Assembly: GCF_017876495.1 (NCBI RefSeq)
Contig: NZ_JAGIOB010000001.1
Span: 496,001-560,000, forward strand
Length of the DNA: 64,000 bases
Origin: Microlunatus capsulatus
GTDB taxonomy: Bacteria; Actinomycetota; Actinomycetes; Propionibacteriales; Propionibacteriaceae
Direction of reading: 5' to 3'
Positions 1 to 8,217 of this stretch are shown one piece after another (positions within the stretch are counted from its first letter, which is position 1; each line of letters opens with the position of its first letter). A program made the position numbers and the translations under genes. The notes under the pieces were generated by a model. That model made no database searches. It was not told the origin of the DNA and saw only the letters and a list, made by a program, of their open reading frames with translations.

Positions 1-1
1 C

Positions 2-295
2 TGGGTCGACCCGGGCGACGGCCGCGACACCCACGCCCCGCTCGACGCGCTCGACTGGCAGGTGCACGTCCACGGCGACGTCCGGCCGGCCTTGGCCGCC
101 GCCTGCGCCGCGCGGGGGCTGGCCGTCCACCGCTGGCCCTGGTCCGGGGCGGCCCGGGCGGTCGGCCTGCGCCGCCACGCCGCCTACCTCGTCCGTCCCG
201 ACGGCTACGTCGCCCTCGCCGACCCGGCGCAGGACCCCGCCCGGCTGCTCCGCCACCTCGACCGGCGGGGGCTGCGCCCGCGTCCATCCGCCTGA
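2..295 (+). CDS. FAD-dependent aromatic-ring monooxygenase, C-terminal fragment
   Basis: Only the last 97 codons are in the window; the gene enters from the left edge in frame 2. The tail carries an LVRPDGYVALADP stretch, which is the typical end of the thioredoxin-like C-terminal domain of class A flavoprotein hydroxylases (PheA/TfdB family). These enzymes use FAD and NAD(P)H to hydroxylate aromatic rings. The FAD and NADPH motifs lie outside the window, so the substrate cannot be inferred. A GTG exists inside this piece but the reading frame is open to the edge and continues the same fold, so it is treated as partial. The family assignment rests on one short motif and is therefore moderate. 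Confidence 0.6.
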   Translation, partial: WVDPGDGRDTHAPLDALDWQVHVHGDVRPALAAACAARGLAVHRWPWSGAARAVGLRRHAAYLVRPDGYVALADPAQDPARLLRHLDRRGLRPRPSA

Positions 296-338
296 GGAGC
301 CGGGCCGCCCGCGACGCGCCACCCGTCGTCGTACCCGG

Positions 339-629
339 TCAGCCTGCGGGTGCCCGATCGCGCCGCCAGACCCGGTAGGCCTCCGGCAGGCAGACGGCGC
401 AGAGCCGGTAGCCGGCCGCGCGCGCGGTCTCCTCGCGGGCGAAGAACACCCGGGAGGCCGCGTAGCCGCCGGCCGCCAGCGCACGGGCCGCCGCCCGGCA
501 GTCGAGCCGCCCGTAGACCCGGCTGCGGCGGTGCCCGCCGAGGCGTCCCGGGACCGTGCTGAGCACGGGCCGGCCGTCGGCGCCCAGCAGCCGGTAGCGG
601 GCCGGCCCCGACGGGTCGTCGGGGCTCAT
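339..629 (-). CDS. Ada metal-binding-domain small protein
   Basis: A 96-residue protein made almost entirely of one domain. The middle and end read like the Ada zinc-binding module: a DC pair near residue 44, then RVFFAREE, AAGYRLCAVC with a CxxC at residues 77-80. Ada's N-terminal domain binds zinc and, in Ada itself, accepts methyl groups from DNA phosphotriesters; stand-alone versions in actinobacteria have no proven role. Only three cysteines are visible, and the position where many relatives have a His (xHxxxC) holds Gly, so zinc binding may be altered. The ATG at 629 overlaps the stop of the upstream PolA-like gene by four bases, so the two are co-transcribed, which fits a DNA-repair role. 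Confidence 0.6.
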   Translation of the reverse strand: MSPDDPSGPARYRLLGADGRPVLSTVPGRLGGHRRSRVYGRLDCRAAARALAAGGYAASRVFFAREETARAAGYRLCAVCLPEAYRVWRRDRAPAG

Positions 630-2281
630 CCCGCCTCCGCGTAGCTCTGCACGCACTGCACGTCCAGGGCGAACTCGACGGGGAACCGGCCGAAGAGCAG
701 CTCGCCCGCGCGTCGGGCCGCCGCCCGGACCGCCTCCTCCACGGCTCCGGCCAGCGCCTCCGGGGTCTCGACGATCACCTCGTCGTGCAGGAAGTAGACG
801 AGCGCCGGCCGGACGCCGTCGACGGGCTCCAGCGCCCGCAGCCGGCGGCGGAGGTCGGCCAGCCAGCACAGCGCCCACTCCGCCGCCGTGCCCTGCACGA
901 CGAAGTTCCGGGTGAAGCGGCCCTGGTCGCGGGCCTGGCTGCGGGCGCGGCGCTGGTCGGCCGGCGTCGCCTCCGGCAGGCTCGCCCGCTGCTGCACCCG
1001 GTGCCAGGACTCCGGGGGCGGCGGGGAGCTCCGGCCCAGCCAGGTGGTGACGACCTCGCCGCGCTCCCCCGCCCGGGCGGCTTCCTCGACGTGGCCGGTG
1101 GCGCGCGGGTAGCTGCGCAGCAGCCGCGGCATCAGCTGGCCGGCCTCGCCCGAGGTCGCGCCGTAGAGGGCGCCCAGCATGGCCACCTTGGCGTGCGCGC
1201 GGGTGTCCACCACGTGCTCGTCGACCAGCGCCTGGTACAGGTCGCCGGCCCGGCTGGCCCGCGCCATCGCCTCGTCCCGGGCCATGGCCGCCAGCACCCG
1301 CGGCTCCAGCTGGGCCGCGTCGGCGACGACGAGCCGTCGGCCGGGAGCGGCCACGACGGCGGCCCGGACCTGCTTGGGCAGCTGCAGCGCACCGCCGCCC
1401 CGGGCGGCCCAGCGGCCGGTGACGACGCCGGCGGGCAGGTACTCGGGGCGGAACCGGCCGTCGCGGACCCAGGCCGCCAGCCAGCTCCAGCCGTTGGCGC
1501 TGAGCAGCCGGGCCAGCTTCTTGTACTCCAGCAGCGGGGCGACGACGGGGTGGTCGAGGCGTTCCAGCTCCCACTGCCGGGTGCTGTCGACGGTCAGCCC
1601 CTGGGTGTGCAGCGCCCGCAGCAGGTCCGGGCCCGAGTCGGGGTTGAGGCCCGGGGCCCGCAGCAGCGTCCGGACCTCCCCCGCCAGCGCCTCCAGGCGG
1701 GCCGGCCGCCCGCCGGGCAGCGGCCGCGGGCCCAGCACCCGGGTGAGCAGGGCATCGTGCTCGGCCTCGTCGAAGGGCAGCCCGACGGCGGTCAGCTCGG
1801 CGGCGACGAGGGCGCCGGCCGACTCGGCGGCCAGCAGCAGCCGCAGCCGGTCCCGCCGGGCCGAGGCCTCCACGGCCTCCTGCTGGCGGGCGTGCTCGGC
1901 GACCACCTCGGCCAGGTCCGGGGCGCCATCGGCCGCCGTAAGGTCGAGCAGGCTGGGCTCCCCGCCGGTGCTGACCGGGTCGACGGGACGCCAGCGCTCG
2001 TCGTCCGCGCCCGCGAGGGGGACGTCGAGGTACCGCGAGCGCGCCAGCACCGCGTGGCCCAGCCGCAGGTCCTGCGCCCGGCCGACGGCGACCCCGGCCG
2101 CGAGCAGCGGCGGGTGCAGGGCGGTGGTGTCGGCCCAGACCCAGCGCGGCCCCAGCCGCTCCAGCTCGGCCACCCGGGCGGGCGCCGCCGGCCCGCGCAG
2201 CCGCTCCACCGGTCCCGGGCGGCCGCCCTCCAGCACGGCGAGGGCGAGCGCGTCGTCGTCGGCGGCGAGGGCGATGTCCAC
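626..2281 (-). CDS. PolA-like bifunctional 3'-5' exonuclease/DNA polymerase
   Basis: 551 residues, about the size of the short actinobacterial PolA paralogue that lacks the 5'-3' nuclease domain. The C-terminal two thirds carry the family A palm and fingers motifs: motif A as VADAAQLEPR, motif B as AKVAMLGALYG, and motif C as FLHDEVIVE with the HDE needed for metal binding. The Tyr commonly found in motif A (DYSQIELR) is Ala here. The first ~180 residues correspond to the 3'-5' exonuclease fold but I cannot see a clear set of catalytic acids, so proofreading may be lost. The GTG start sits 7 bases after a TAGGGT hexamer, consistent with leaderless transcription. It is probably a DNA repair polymerase rather than the essential PolA. 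Confidence 0.85.
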   Translation of the reverse strand: MDIALAADDDALALAVLEGGRPGPVERLRGPAAPARVAELERLGPRWVWADTTALHPPLLAAGVAVGRAQDLRLGHAVLARSRYLDVPLAGADDERWRPVDPVSTGGEPSLLDLTAADGAPDLAEVVAEHARQQEAVEASARRDRLRLLLAAESAGALVAAELTAVGLPFDEAEHDALLTRVLGPRPLPGGRPARLEALAGEVRTLLRAPGLNPDSGPDLLRALHTQGLTVDSTRQWELERLDHPVVAPLLEYKKLARLLSANGWSWLAAWVRDGRFRPEYLPAGVVTGRWAARGGGALQLPKQVRAAVVAAPGRRLVVADAAQLEPRVLAAMARDEAMARASRAGDLYQALVDEHVVDTRAHAKVAMLGALYGATSGEAGQLMPRLLRSYPRATGHVEEAARAGERGEVVTTWLGRSSPPPPESWHRVQQRASLPEATPADQRRARSQARDQGRFTRNFVVQGTAAEWALCWLADLRRRLRALEPVDGVRPALVYFLHDEVIVETPEALAGAVEEAVRAAARRAGELLFGRFPVEFALDVQCVQSYAEAG

Positions 2282-2288
2282 CCGCGGA

Positions 2289-2294
2289 ACCCTA
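2289..2294 (-). promoter_or_regulatory. -10 hexamer (TAGGGT) of the PolA-like gene
   Basis: TAGGGT on the minus strand ends 7 bases before the GTG start at 2281. The same spacing recurs before many genes in this window, indicating a leaderless promoter. Confidence 0.5.
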
Positions 2295-2301
2295 GGGCCG
2301 A

Positions 2302-2348
2302 CCGCTGACAGCGGGGGCCGCCGGTGCGCCGCGCGGAACTGTCAGCGG
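2302..2348. repeat. 10-bp inverted repeat in divergent promoter region
   Basis: CCGCTGACAG at 2302-2311 is the exact reverse complement of CTGTCAGCGG at 2339-2348, with a 27-base spacer. It lies between the divergent PolA-like gene and the ABC exporter operon, upstream of both, so it could be an operator or a hairpin. No regulator is identified. Confidence 0.45.
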
Positions 2349-2450
2349 GGCGCGCCATGATGTCCCGGCCGGTCGCCGCGCGGCCAACCCGCTCGCGCGC
2401 TCCCCGGTCGTCGGGCAGGATCGGGGCCGGCAGAAGGAGGGACGCCCGCG

Positions 2451-3464
2451 ATGGCGGACATCGAGGTCCAGGACCTGGGCAAGACCTACGTCGTGCCCGA
2501 GCGCGAGGGCGGGGTGAAGGCGGCGCTGACGTCGCTGGTGCACCGGCGCACGCGGCAGGTCCGCGCCGTGGCCGGGGTGAGCTTCACCGTCGACCGGGGC
2601 GAGGTGGTCGGCTTCCTCGGCCCGAACGGCGCGGGCAAGACGACGACGCTGAAGATGCTCGCCGGGCTGCTGCACCCCACCACCGGGACCGCCTCGGTGC
2701 TGGGCCACACGCCCTGGCTGCGCGACCGGGCCTACCTGGGCCGGATGGCGCTGGTCATGGGCAACCGCAACCAGCTGCAGTGGGACATCCCCGTGCTCGA
2801 CTCCTACCGGCTGTACCAGGCGATCTTCCGCATCGGGCCCGCCGACTTCACCCGCCGGCTGGCCGAGCTCACCGAGCTGCTCGAGCTGGGCGACCTGCTG
2901 CGCAAGCCGGTCCGCAACCTCAGCCTGGGCGAGCGGATGAAGTGCGAGATCGCCGGGTCGCTGCTGCACTACCCGGCCGTGCTGTTCCTCGACGAGCCGA
3001 CCATCGGCCTGGACGTCGCCATGCAGCGCCGCATCCGCTCCTTCGTCGCCGAGTACAACCAGCGCACCGGCGCCTGCGTGATGCTGACCTCCCACTACAT
3101 GGCCGACGTCGAGGCGCTCTGCCGCCGGGTCGTGGTGATCCACCGCGGCAGCCTGCTGTTCGACGGCGAGCTGTCCGCCCTGGTCGACCGGTTCGCGGCG
3201 CACAAGGTGATCACCGTCGCCCTCGAGGAGGGCAGCACCGTCTCCGACGCCGAGCTCGCCGACCTGGTCGGGGGGACGGTGACCGGCCGGACGCCCACCA
3301 GCGTCACGGTGCAGGTCCCGCGGGCGCACACCCCGACCGCGGCCGGCCAGCTGCTGGCCCGGCTGCCGGTGGTCGACCTGACCATCGAGGACCCGCCCAT
3401 CGAGGGCGTCATCGAGGACGTGTTCGCCTCGCCCGCGGAGGAGGCCGGCCGTGAGGGCCGCTGA
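2451..3464 (+). CDS. ABC-2 exporter ATP-binding protein
   Basis: 337-residue ATPase of an ABC-2 exporter. Walker A is GPNGAGKTT, the signature is LSLGERMK, Walker B runs into LFLDEPTIGLD and the H-loop is LTSHYM. It energises export by the two permeases that follow. A strong Shine-Dalgarno (AAGGAGG) stands about 10 bases before the ATG, so this transcript has a leader. The stop overlaps the GTG of the first permease by 14 bases. Family members with this permease type (DUF990-like) are listed by some databases as viologen-exporter-like systems, but the substrate cannot be read from the sequence. Confidence 0.92.
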   Translation: MADIEVQDLGKTYVVPEREGGVKAALTSLVHRRTRQVRAVAGVSFTVDRGEVVGFLGPNGAGKTTTLKMLAGLLHPTTGTASVLGHTPWLRDRAYLGRMALVMGNRNQLQWDIPVLDSYRLYQAIFRIGPADFTRRLAELTELLELGDLLRKPVRNLSLGERMKCEIAGSLLHYPAVLFLDEPTIGLDVAMQRRIRSFVAEYNQRTGACVMLTSHYMADVEALCRRVVVIHRGSLLFDGELSALVDRFAAHKVITVALEEGSTVSDAELADLVGGTVTGRTPTSVTVQVPRAHTPTAAGQLLARLPVVDLTIEDPPIEGVIEDVFASPAEEAGREGR

Positions 3465-4335
3465 GCCGGGTCCGCTCCGGCAGCGCGACGAGCCGGGCGA
3501 CGCGGCGCCCCGGCCGTCGTTCGGGGCGTTCTCCCCGGCGGCGCTGGCGCTCTACTACCGCCGCCAGTTCGGCTCGGCGCTCGCGAACAACCTGGCCTAC
3601 CGCGGGGCGGTGGCCATCTGGGTGGTCACCAGCGTCATCCAGCCGCTGGTCTTCATCGTCGTCTGGCGGACGGTGGCGGGCTCCGGCAGCACCGGGGGCT
3701 ACACGGCCGCCCAGTTCGTCGCCTACTTCCTCGTGATGATGGTGGTCGACCACCTGACCTTCATCTGGCACATGTGGGAGTTCGAGTACCGGATCCGCAC
3801 CGGGGCGTTCTCCCCGCTGCTGCTCCGGCCGGTGCACCCCATCCACAACGACGTCTGCGAGAACCTCAGCTACAAGCTGGTCGGGCTGGTGGGGATCCTG
3901 CCCGCCGCCGTCCTGCTGGCCGTCGTCTTCGGCGCCGACCTGTCGGCGACGACGCCGGCGACGGTGCTGGCCTTCCTGCCCGCGGTCCTGCTGGCGATGG
4001 TGCTGCGCTTCGTCGTCGAGTGGTGCGTGGCCCTCTCGGCCTTCTGGCTCACCAAGGTCTCGGCCATGAACGCCGTCTTCTTCTCCCTCTTCACCTTCCT
4101 CGGCGGCCAGTTCGCCCCGCTCTCGGTGCTGCCGGGCTGGATGCAGACCGTCGCGGCCTGGACGCCCTTCCCGTGGACGCTCGCCTTCCCCGTCGAGGTG
4201 CTGCTGGGCCGGCGCACCGGGACCGAGCTGCTGGTCGGCTACGGGGCGCAGGTGGTCTGGGTCGTCGTCGCGCTCGTGGTCCTGCGCCTGCTGTGGAGCC
4301 GTGCCACCCGCCGCTACAGCGCGGTCGGGGCCTGA
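3451..4335 (+). CDS. ABC-2 family permease, first subunit
   Basis: 294-residue membrane protein with about six hydrophobic segments between residues 45 and 285 and a charged N-terminal 30-residue tail. It pairs with the ATPase upstream, whose coding region it overlaps by 14 bases, and with the second permease downstream. The pattern (an early YYRRQF stretch, PLLLRPVHP loop, PGWMQ near the fifth segment) is shared with the second permease, which points to an ancient duplication forming a heterodimeric pore. GTG start; no better start is visible because the coupling to the ATPase gene fixes it. Confidence 0.88.
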   Translation: MRAAEPGPLRQRDEPGDAAPRPSFGAFSPAALALYYRRQFGSALANNLAYRGAVAIWVVTSVIQPLVFIVVWRTVAGSGSTGGYTAAQFVAYFLVMMVVDHLTFIWHMWEFEYRIRTGAFSPLLLRPVHPIHNDVCENLSYKLVGLVGILPAAVLLAVVFGADLSATTPATVLAFLPAVLLAMVLRFVVEWCVALSAFWLTKVSAMNAVFFSLFTFLGGQFAPLSVLPGWMQTVAAWTPFPWTLAFPVEVLLGRRTGTELLVGYGAQVVWVVVALVVLRLLWSRATRRYSAVGA

Positions 4336-4336
4336 G

Positions 4337-5125
4337 GTGCACTCGCTGCGGGTGCTGCGCGCCTTCTTGACCGTCGGCGTGCTAAACATCGTGCAGTACC
4401 GCTCGGACTTCGTCATCGCCCTGGTCAACGCCGCCATCAGCCTGGTCACGCAGGTGCTCGGGCTGTCGGTGATCTTCACCAACACCGCCGACCTGCGGGG
4501 CTGGACGGCCGACGACCTGCTGGTGCTGATCGGCGTCCACTTCTTCATCAGCGGCCTCGTCGGCCTGGTCATCCGGCCCTCGATGGAGGCGCTGATGGAG
4601 GGCATCCGGCTGGGCACGTTCGACTTCCTGCTGACCAAGCCGGCCGACTCCCAGCTGCTCGCCAGCTCCCAGGTGGTGGCGCCGCAGGCCGCGACCGACC
4701 TCGTCGTCGGGGTCGGCGTCGTGGCCTACGGGGTGTCGCGGACCGGGCTGTCCCTGGACGCCGGATCCCTGGCCCTGTTCCTCGTCACCCTGGCCGCCGG
4801 CTTCGCGACCGTCTACTGCTTCCTGCTGCTGCTCTCGACGCTGGCGTTCTGGTTCGTCAAGCTCGACAACATCCTGGTGATCTTCCAGGCCCTCTTCGGC
4901 AACGCCGGGCGCTGGCCGGTGACCATCTTCCCGGGCTGGATGCGGCCGGTGCTCACCTTCGTCGTGCCGATCGCGTTCGCGGTGACCGTGCCCGCCCAGG
5001 CCCTCACCGGGCAGCTCACCGGCGGCGCCGCCCTGCTCTCGGTCGCCGTCGCCGTCGGCTTCGTCGTCGCCTCGCGGGCCTTCTGGCTGGTGGCCCTGCG
5101 CCGCTACACCGGCGCCTCCGCTTGA
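4337..5125 (+). CDS. ABC-2 family permease, second subunit
   Basis: 262-residue membrane protein with six predicted hydrophobic segments and the same landmarks as its partner (LLTKPADSQLL loop, FPGWMRPVL before the last pair of helices). The GTG at 4337 follows the TGA of the first permease after one base and gives the best N-terminus; an in-frame GTG at 4301 would add twelve residues overlapping the upstream gene and is less likely. With the two preceding genes it forms a complete exporter: one ATPase and two different permeases. The operon ends here; the next gene is 484 bases away. Confidence 0.88.
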   Translation: MHSLRVLRAFLTVGVLNIVQYRSDFVIALVNAAISLVTQVLGLSVIFTNTADLRGWTADDLLVLIGVHFFISGLVGLVIRPSMEALMEGIRLGTFDFLLTKPADSQLLASSQVVAPQAATDLVVGVGVVAYGVSRTGLSLDAGSLALFLVTLAAGFATVYCFLLLLSTLAFWFVKLDNILVIFQALFGNAGRWPVTIFPGWMRPVLTFVVPIAFAVTVPAQALTGQLTGGAALLSVAVAVGFVVASRAFWLVALRRYTGASA

Positions 5126-5215
5126 GGCCCGGCCTCCCGAGCCGGTCGCCGTGCGACCCGGGTCCTCCCGTACCCGGGCCGGTCCGCCCGCGCCCGCGCT
5201 GACGCGGCCGGGGGG

Positions 5216-5290
5216 CCCGGGACCATCGACCCGCCAGGGCCCGGTCGACCCGGGACCATCGACCGGCGGAGGGCCCGCCCGACCCGGGAC
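5216..5290. repeat. 33-bp direct repeats containing GGGACCATCGACC
   Basis: CCCGGGACCATCGACC starts at 5216 and again at 5249, and CCCGGGACC starts once more at 5283. The intervening bases are also similar (AGGGCCC in both units). A 33-34-base period is close to three helical turns, so a bound protein would sit on one face of the DNA. The core resembles half-sites of DevR/DosR-type response regulators (GGGAC), which is a suggestion only. Confidence 0.5.
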
Positions 5291-5292
5291 CT

Positions 5293-5334
5293 AAGGCTGC
5301 GGGGACGGGTGCTTTCTCCCCTGCCCGCGGCCTT
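5293..5334 (+). promoter_or_regulatory. Imperfect hairpin in leader of secreted nuclease
   Basis: AAGGCTGCGGG at 5293-5303 pairs with CCCGCGGCCTT at 5324-5334 with one mismatch, and GGGG/CCCC inside extends the stem. It could be a terminator for the ABC operon, although no T run follows, or a structured leader of the downstream gene. I do not recognise a known riboswitch. Confidence 0.35.
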
Positions 5335-5609
5335 GCCGGGACAGCAGGATGGAGGTCATCAGGTGCTGCTCGGGGGCAGGCCACGACCTCTCCAGGAGTC
5401 TCCATGTCCCCCACGGGCCCCCGCCGCCGTCCCTCCCGGGCGACCGTCGTGACCCGGGACGACCCGCCGCCCGACCCCGCCCGCTGACCCGGCGGGCCCC
5501 GGCCCGCCGCGACGTCCCTCCCCGCTGCACCCCTCCCCCGCCCTCCCGCGCTGACGCACGCCCGCGTCGCGCTGTCCGGTGCCTCGACGGCCCGCCAGGA
5601 GAACCCCCG

Positions 5610-8195
5610 ATGATCCGCAAGCCCGCCGGAACCCTCACCGCCCTCGTCCTCGCGCTCGGCCTCGGCACCGTCGCCGCGCCGCTGACGGCCACCACGGCCG
5701 TCGCCGCGGTGGCCCGCCCCGCCTCCTTCACCTCCGTCTCCTCCACCCCGGGACCGCAGCCCGGCGAGGTGACCATCCGCTGGACCCACGACGGGAAGAA
5801 CACGACCCGCTACGAGGTGGAGACCGGACTGACGAGCTTCAGCCGCACCGACTCCTCGATGCCGCTGCACGCGCGCGGCTGGAAGGTCTTCACCGCCCCG
5901 GCGGGCGCCCGCAGCCTCACCCTGACCGCCGAGCAGACGGCCGCCGCCGGCGCCCCGCTGGGCTCGGCCAACCACCTCTACTTCCGCCTGCGGGCGGTCA
6001 ACACGACCTCGGCGGGCGAGACCTTCCGCGACCACCCGAACCTGCAGACCGTCGGGGTCGCCCCCCCGACCCCGGCCGCCGCGGGCACGCCGCTGCGGGT
6101 CGGGCAGTTCAACGTCCGCACCGCCCGGGCCACCACCGACCCGCAGACCTGGCTGCAGCGCGTGCCCGCCGTCGCCCGGCAGATCATCGACCACCGGCTC
6201 GGTCTCGTCGCGCTCCAGGAGCTCGGCCCGGGCCGGGCCGACGGCGTCAGCGGCAGCACCGGCGGCCGCCCGCGGCAGACCGAGAGCCTGCTCACCGAGC
6301 TGGCGAAGCAGGACGCGGGCCGCTACAAGCTGATCCAGACGACCCCCTACGTCAAGGCCGGCACCGAGGCCAGCACCCAGGGCATGCGGATCCTCTACGA
6401 CAGCGCGAAGTACACGATGCTCAGCCCGTGCGCCGACAAGACCGGCTCCAGCGCCTGGAACGACGTCTGCACCGTCGCCCTCCCGATCCGGCCCAGCGGC
6501 GACAGCGACTCCGACCGGCGCAAGGCCGTCTACTCGCTCTTCGCCGACAAGGCCACCGGCGAGCGCTTCTACTTCGTCTCGGTCCACCTCGACGCCCGGC
6601 ACTCCACCGACGCCGCCGTCGAGCGCACCTACGACCAGCTCCGCGCCTCCCAGGTGGCGGCGGCCGTCGACGGGGTCGCCCGCCAGAACAGCCAGGGCCT
6701 GCCGGTCGTCCTCGGCGGGGACATCAACACCTGGCAGAACAACAAGGTCGGCTACACCGCCCACGACGTGCTGGTCGACAAGGGCTTCCACGACACGGCC
6801 GCCGCGGAGCAGACCACCAACCTGCGCTTCACCACCATGAACGACTTCAAGACCACGCTGGCCGACCCGGGCACGGGCTTCGGCTCGCGGCTCGACGTGC
6901 TGATGACCAAGGGGTTCGAGGGCCCGGTGGCCTGGGAGAACGTCATGAAGGTGACCGACAGCGCCCGGCCGTCGGACCACAACATGGTGACGGCCGAGCT
7001 CCGGCTGCCCGGCGACGGCGCGGGCTCCGGCTCCGGCGGGACGGGGACGGGCTCCGGCGGGACCGGGACCGGCTCCGGGGGCACCACCGCTCCCGACACC
7101 GACGGCTACCGGCCCGTGACGCCCACCCGGGTCGTCGACACCCGGGCCGGCACCGGGGCGGCCGCCCCGCTCGCCGCCCAGGGCACCCTCGCGATCCCGG
7201 TCGCCGGCCGCGCCGGCGTCCCCGCCACCGGCGTGGGCGCCGTCGTCCTCAACCTCACCTCCGTCGGCGCCAGGTCCGGCGGCTACCTCACCGCCTACCC
7301 GTCCGGCCAGCCCCGCACGACGGCCTCGACCCTCAACTTCACCACCGGCACGTCGATGGCCAACAGCGTCGTGGTCGGGGTCGGCGCCGACGGCGCCGTC
7401 CAGCTCTACGGCTCCGCCGCCACCGACGTCCTCGTCGACGTGCAGGGCTGGTTCCCGACCGGCTCGGACTACACCGCGCTGAGCCCGGCCCGGCTGCTCG
7501 ACACCCGCAACGGGACCGGCGCCGCGAAGGCGCCGGTCGCGGGGACGCAGAAGATCGACCTGCAGGTCACCGGCCGCGGCGGGGTCCCGGCCAGCGGCGT
7601 CGGCTCGGTCGTGCTGAACCTCACCGCCACCGGAGCCAGCGGCACCGGCTACCTGACGGCCTACCCGGCGGGCGCCTCCCGGCCCGGCGCCTCGACCCTG
7701 AACTACGTGCGGGGCGCGACGACGGCGAACGGCACCGTGCTCAAGGTCGGCAGCGGCGGCAAGGTCAGCCTCTACGTCTCGGCCGGCACCCACCTCGTCG
7801 CCGACGTCCAGGGCTGGTTCCCGACCAGCTCGGACCTCACCGGCCTCACCCCGGCCCGCCTGCTGGACACCCGGGACGGGACCGGCGCCCGCGCGGCGGC
7901 CGTGCCCGCCGGTGGCAGGGTCGACCTCCAGGTGACCGGACGCGAGGGCGTCCCCACCGCGGGCGTGCGGGCCGTCGTCCTCAACGTCACCGCCGCGCAG
8001 GCGGCCACGACGGGCTTCGTCTCGGTCCGCCCCACGGGTGCAGCGACCACCAGCGCCACCGACCTCGCCCTCGTCCCCGGCCGGGCGATCGCCAACCGGG
8101 TGATCGTGCCCGTCAGCGCCGACGGCCGGGTGAGCCTGAGCTCGACCGCGCAGACCGAGCTGGTCGCCGACGTCGTCGGCTACCTGGCCGGCTGA
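5610..8195 (+). CDS. Secreted endonuclease/exonuclease/phosphatase-fold protein with three C-terminal repeats
   Basis: 861 residues. A signal peptide (MIRKPAGTL then a hydrophobic stretch ending AVAAVA) shows export. Residues ~40-150 look like a fibronectin-III-type module. Residues ~160-466 form an EEP-fold catalytic domain with QFNVRTA, LQELG, GGDINTW and SDHNM, the expected Asn, Glu, Asp-x-Asn and Asp-His residues, so a nuclease or phosphodiesterase is likely. A Gly-Ser-Thr linker follows, then three ~121-residue repeats (500-620, 621-742, 743-861), each starting with a (V/L)DTR-G-TGA motif and closing with DVxG(W/Y). Such repeats are common in secreted actinobacterial proteins and probably bind the surface or a polymer. 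No sortase motif is seen. ATG at 5610 is chosen for its AGGAGA ribosome site and signal peptide. Confidence 0.85.
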   Translation: MIRKPAGTLTALVLALGLGTVAAPLTATTAVAAVARPASFTSVSSTPGPQPGEVTIRWTHDGKNTTRYEVETGLTSFSRTDSSMPLHARGWKVFTAPAGARSLTLTAEQTAAAGAPLGSANHLYFRLRAVNTTSAGETFRDHPNLQTVGVAPPTPAAAGTPLRVGQFNVRTARATTDPQTWLQRVPAVARQIIDHRLGLVALQELGPGRADGVSGSTGGRPRQTESLLTELAKQDAGRYKLIQTTPYVKAGTEASTQGMRILYDSAKYTMLSPCADKTGSSAWNDVCTVALPIRPSGDSDSDRRKAVYSLFADKATGERFYFVSVHLDARHSTDAAVERTYDQLRASQVAAAVDGVARQNSQGLPVVLGGDINTWQNNKVGYTAHDVLVDKGFHDTAAAEQTTNLRFTTMNDFKTTLADPGTGFGSRLDVLMTKGFEGPVAWENVMKVTDSARPSDHNMVTAELRLPGDGAGSGSGGTGTGSGGTGTGSGGTTAPDTDGYRPVTPTRVVDTRAGTGAAAPLAAQGTLAIPVAGRAGVPATGVGAVVLNLTSVGARSGGYLTAYPSGQPRTTASTLNFTTGTSMANSVVVGVGADGAVQLYGSAATDVLVDVQGWFPTGSDYTALSPARLLDTRNGTGAAKAPVAGTQKIDLQVTGRGGVPASGVGSVVLNLTATGASGTGYLTAYPAGASRPGASTLNYVRGATTANGTVLKVGSGGKVSLYVSAGTHLVADVQGWFPTSSDLTGLTPARLLDTRDGTGARAAAVPAGGRVDLQVTGREGVPTAGVRAVVLNVTAAQAATTGFVSVRPTGAATTSATDLALVPGRAIANRVIVPVSADGRVSLSSTAQTELVADVVGYLAG

Positions 8196-8217
8196 CCCCT
8201 CGACCCGCACGCCCGGC

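Larger units (their letters stand above)
5126..5609. other. Intergenic region with tandem repeats and hairpin
   Basis: This 484-base stretch holds no convincing gene. It contains two copies and a third partial copy of a 33-34-base direct repeat (5216-5290), then a 42-base imperfect hairpin (5293-5334), then about 270 bases with no feature I can name, and finally the AGGAGA Shine-Dalgarno of the secreted nuclease. An open frame from 5349 continues into that gene, but it is rich in Arg and Pro and lacks a signal peptide, so I regard it as untranslated leader. Confidence 0.5.

Noticed and set aside
5293-5400. Possible known riboswitch before the secreted nuclease
   Set aside because: The hairpin does not match c-di-AMP, c-di-GMP, cobalamin or other consensus cores that I know; kept only as an unassigned structure.
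5349-5609. Extension of the secreted nuclease by 87 codons
   Set aside because: It would place Arg/Pro-rich sequence before an excellent signal peptide, and the AGGAGA site serves the ATG at 5610.
5016-8210. 1064-codon open frame antisense to the secreted nuclease
   Set aside because: Repetitive (GAGG)n-type protein text produced by the complement of the repeat-rich gene; the plus strand has signal peptide and active site.
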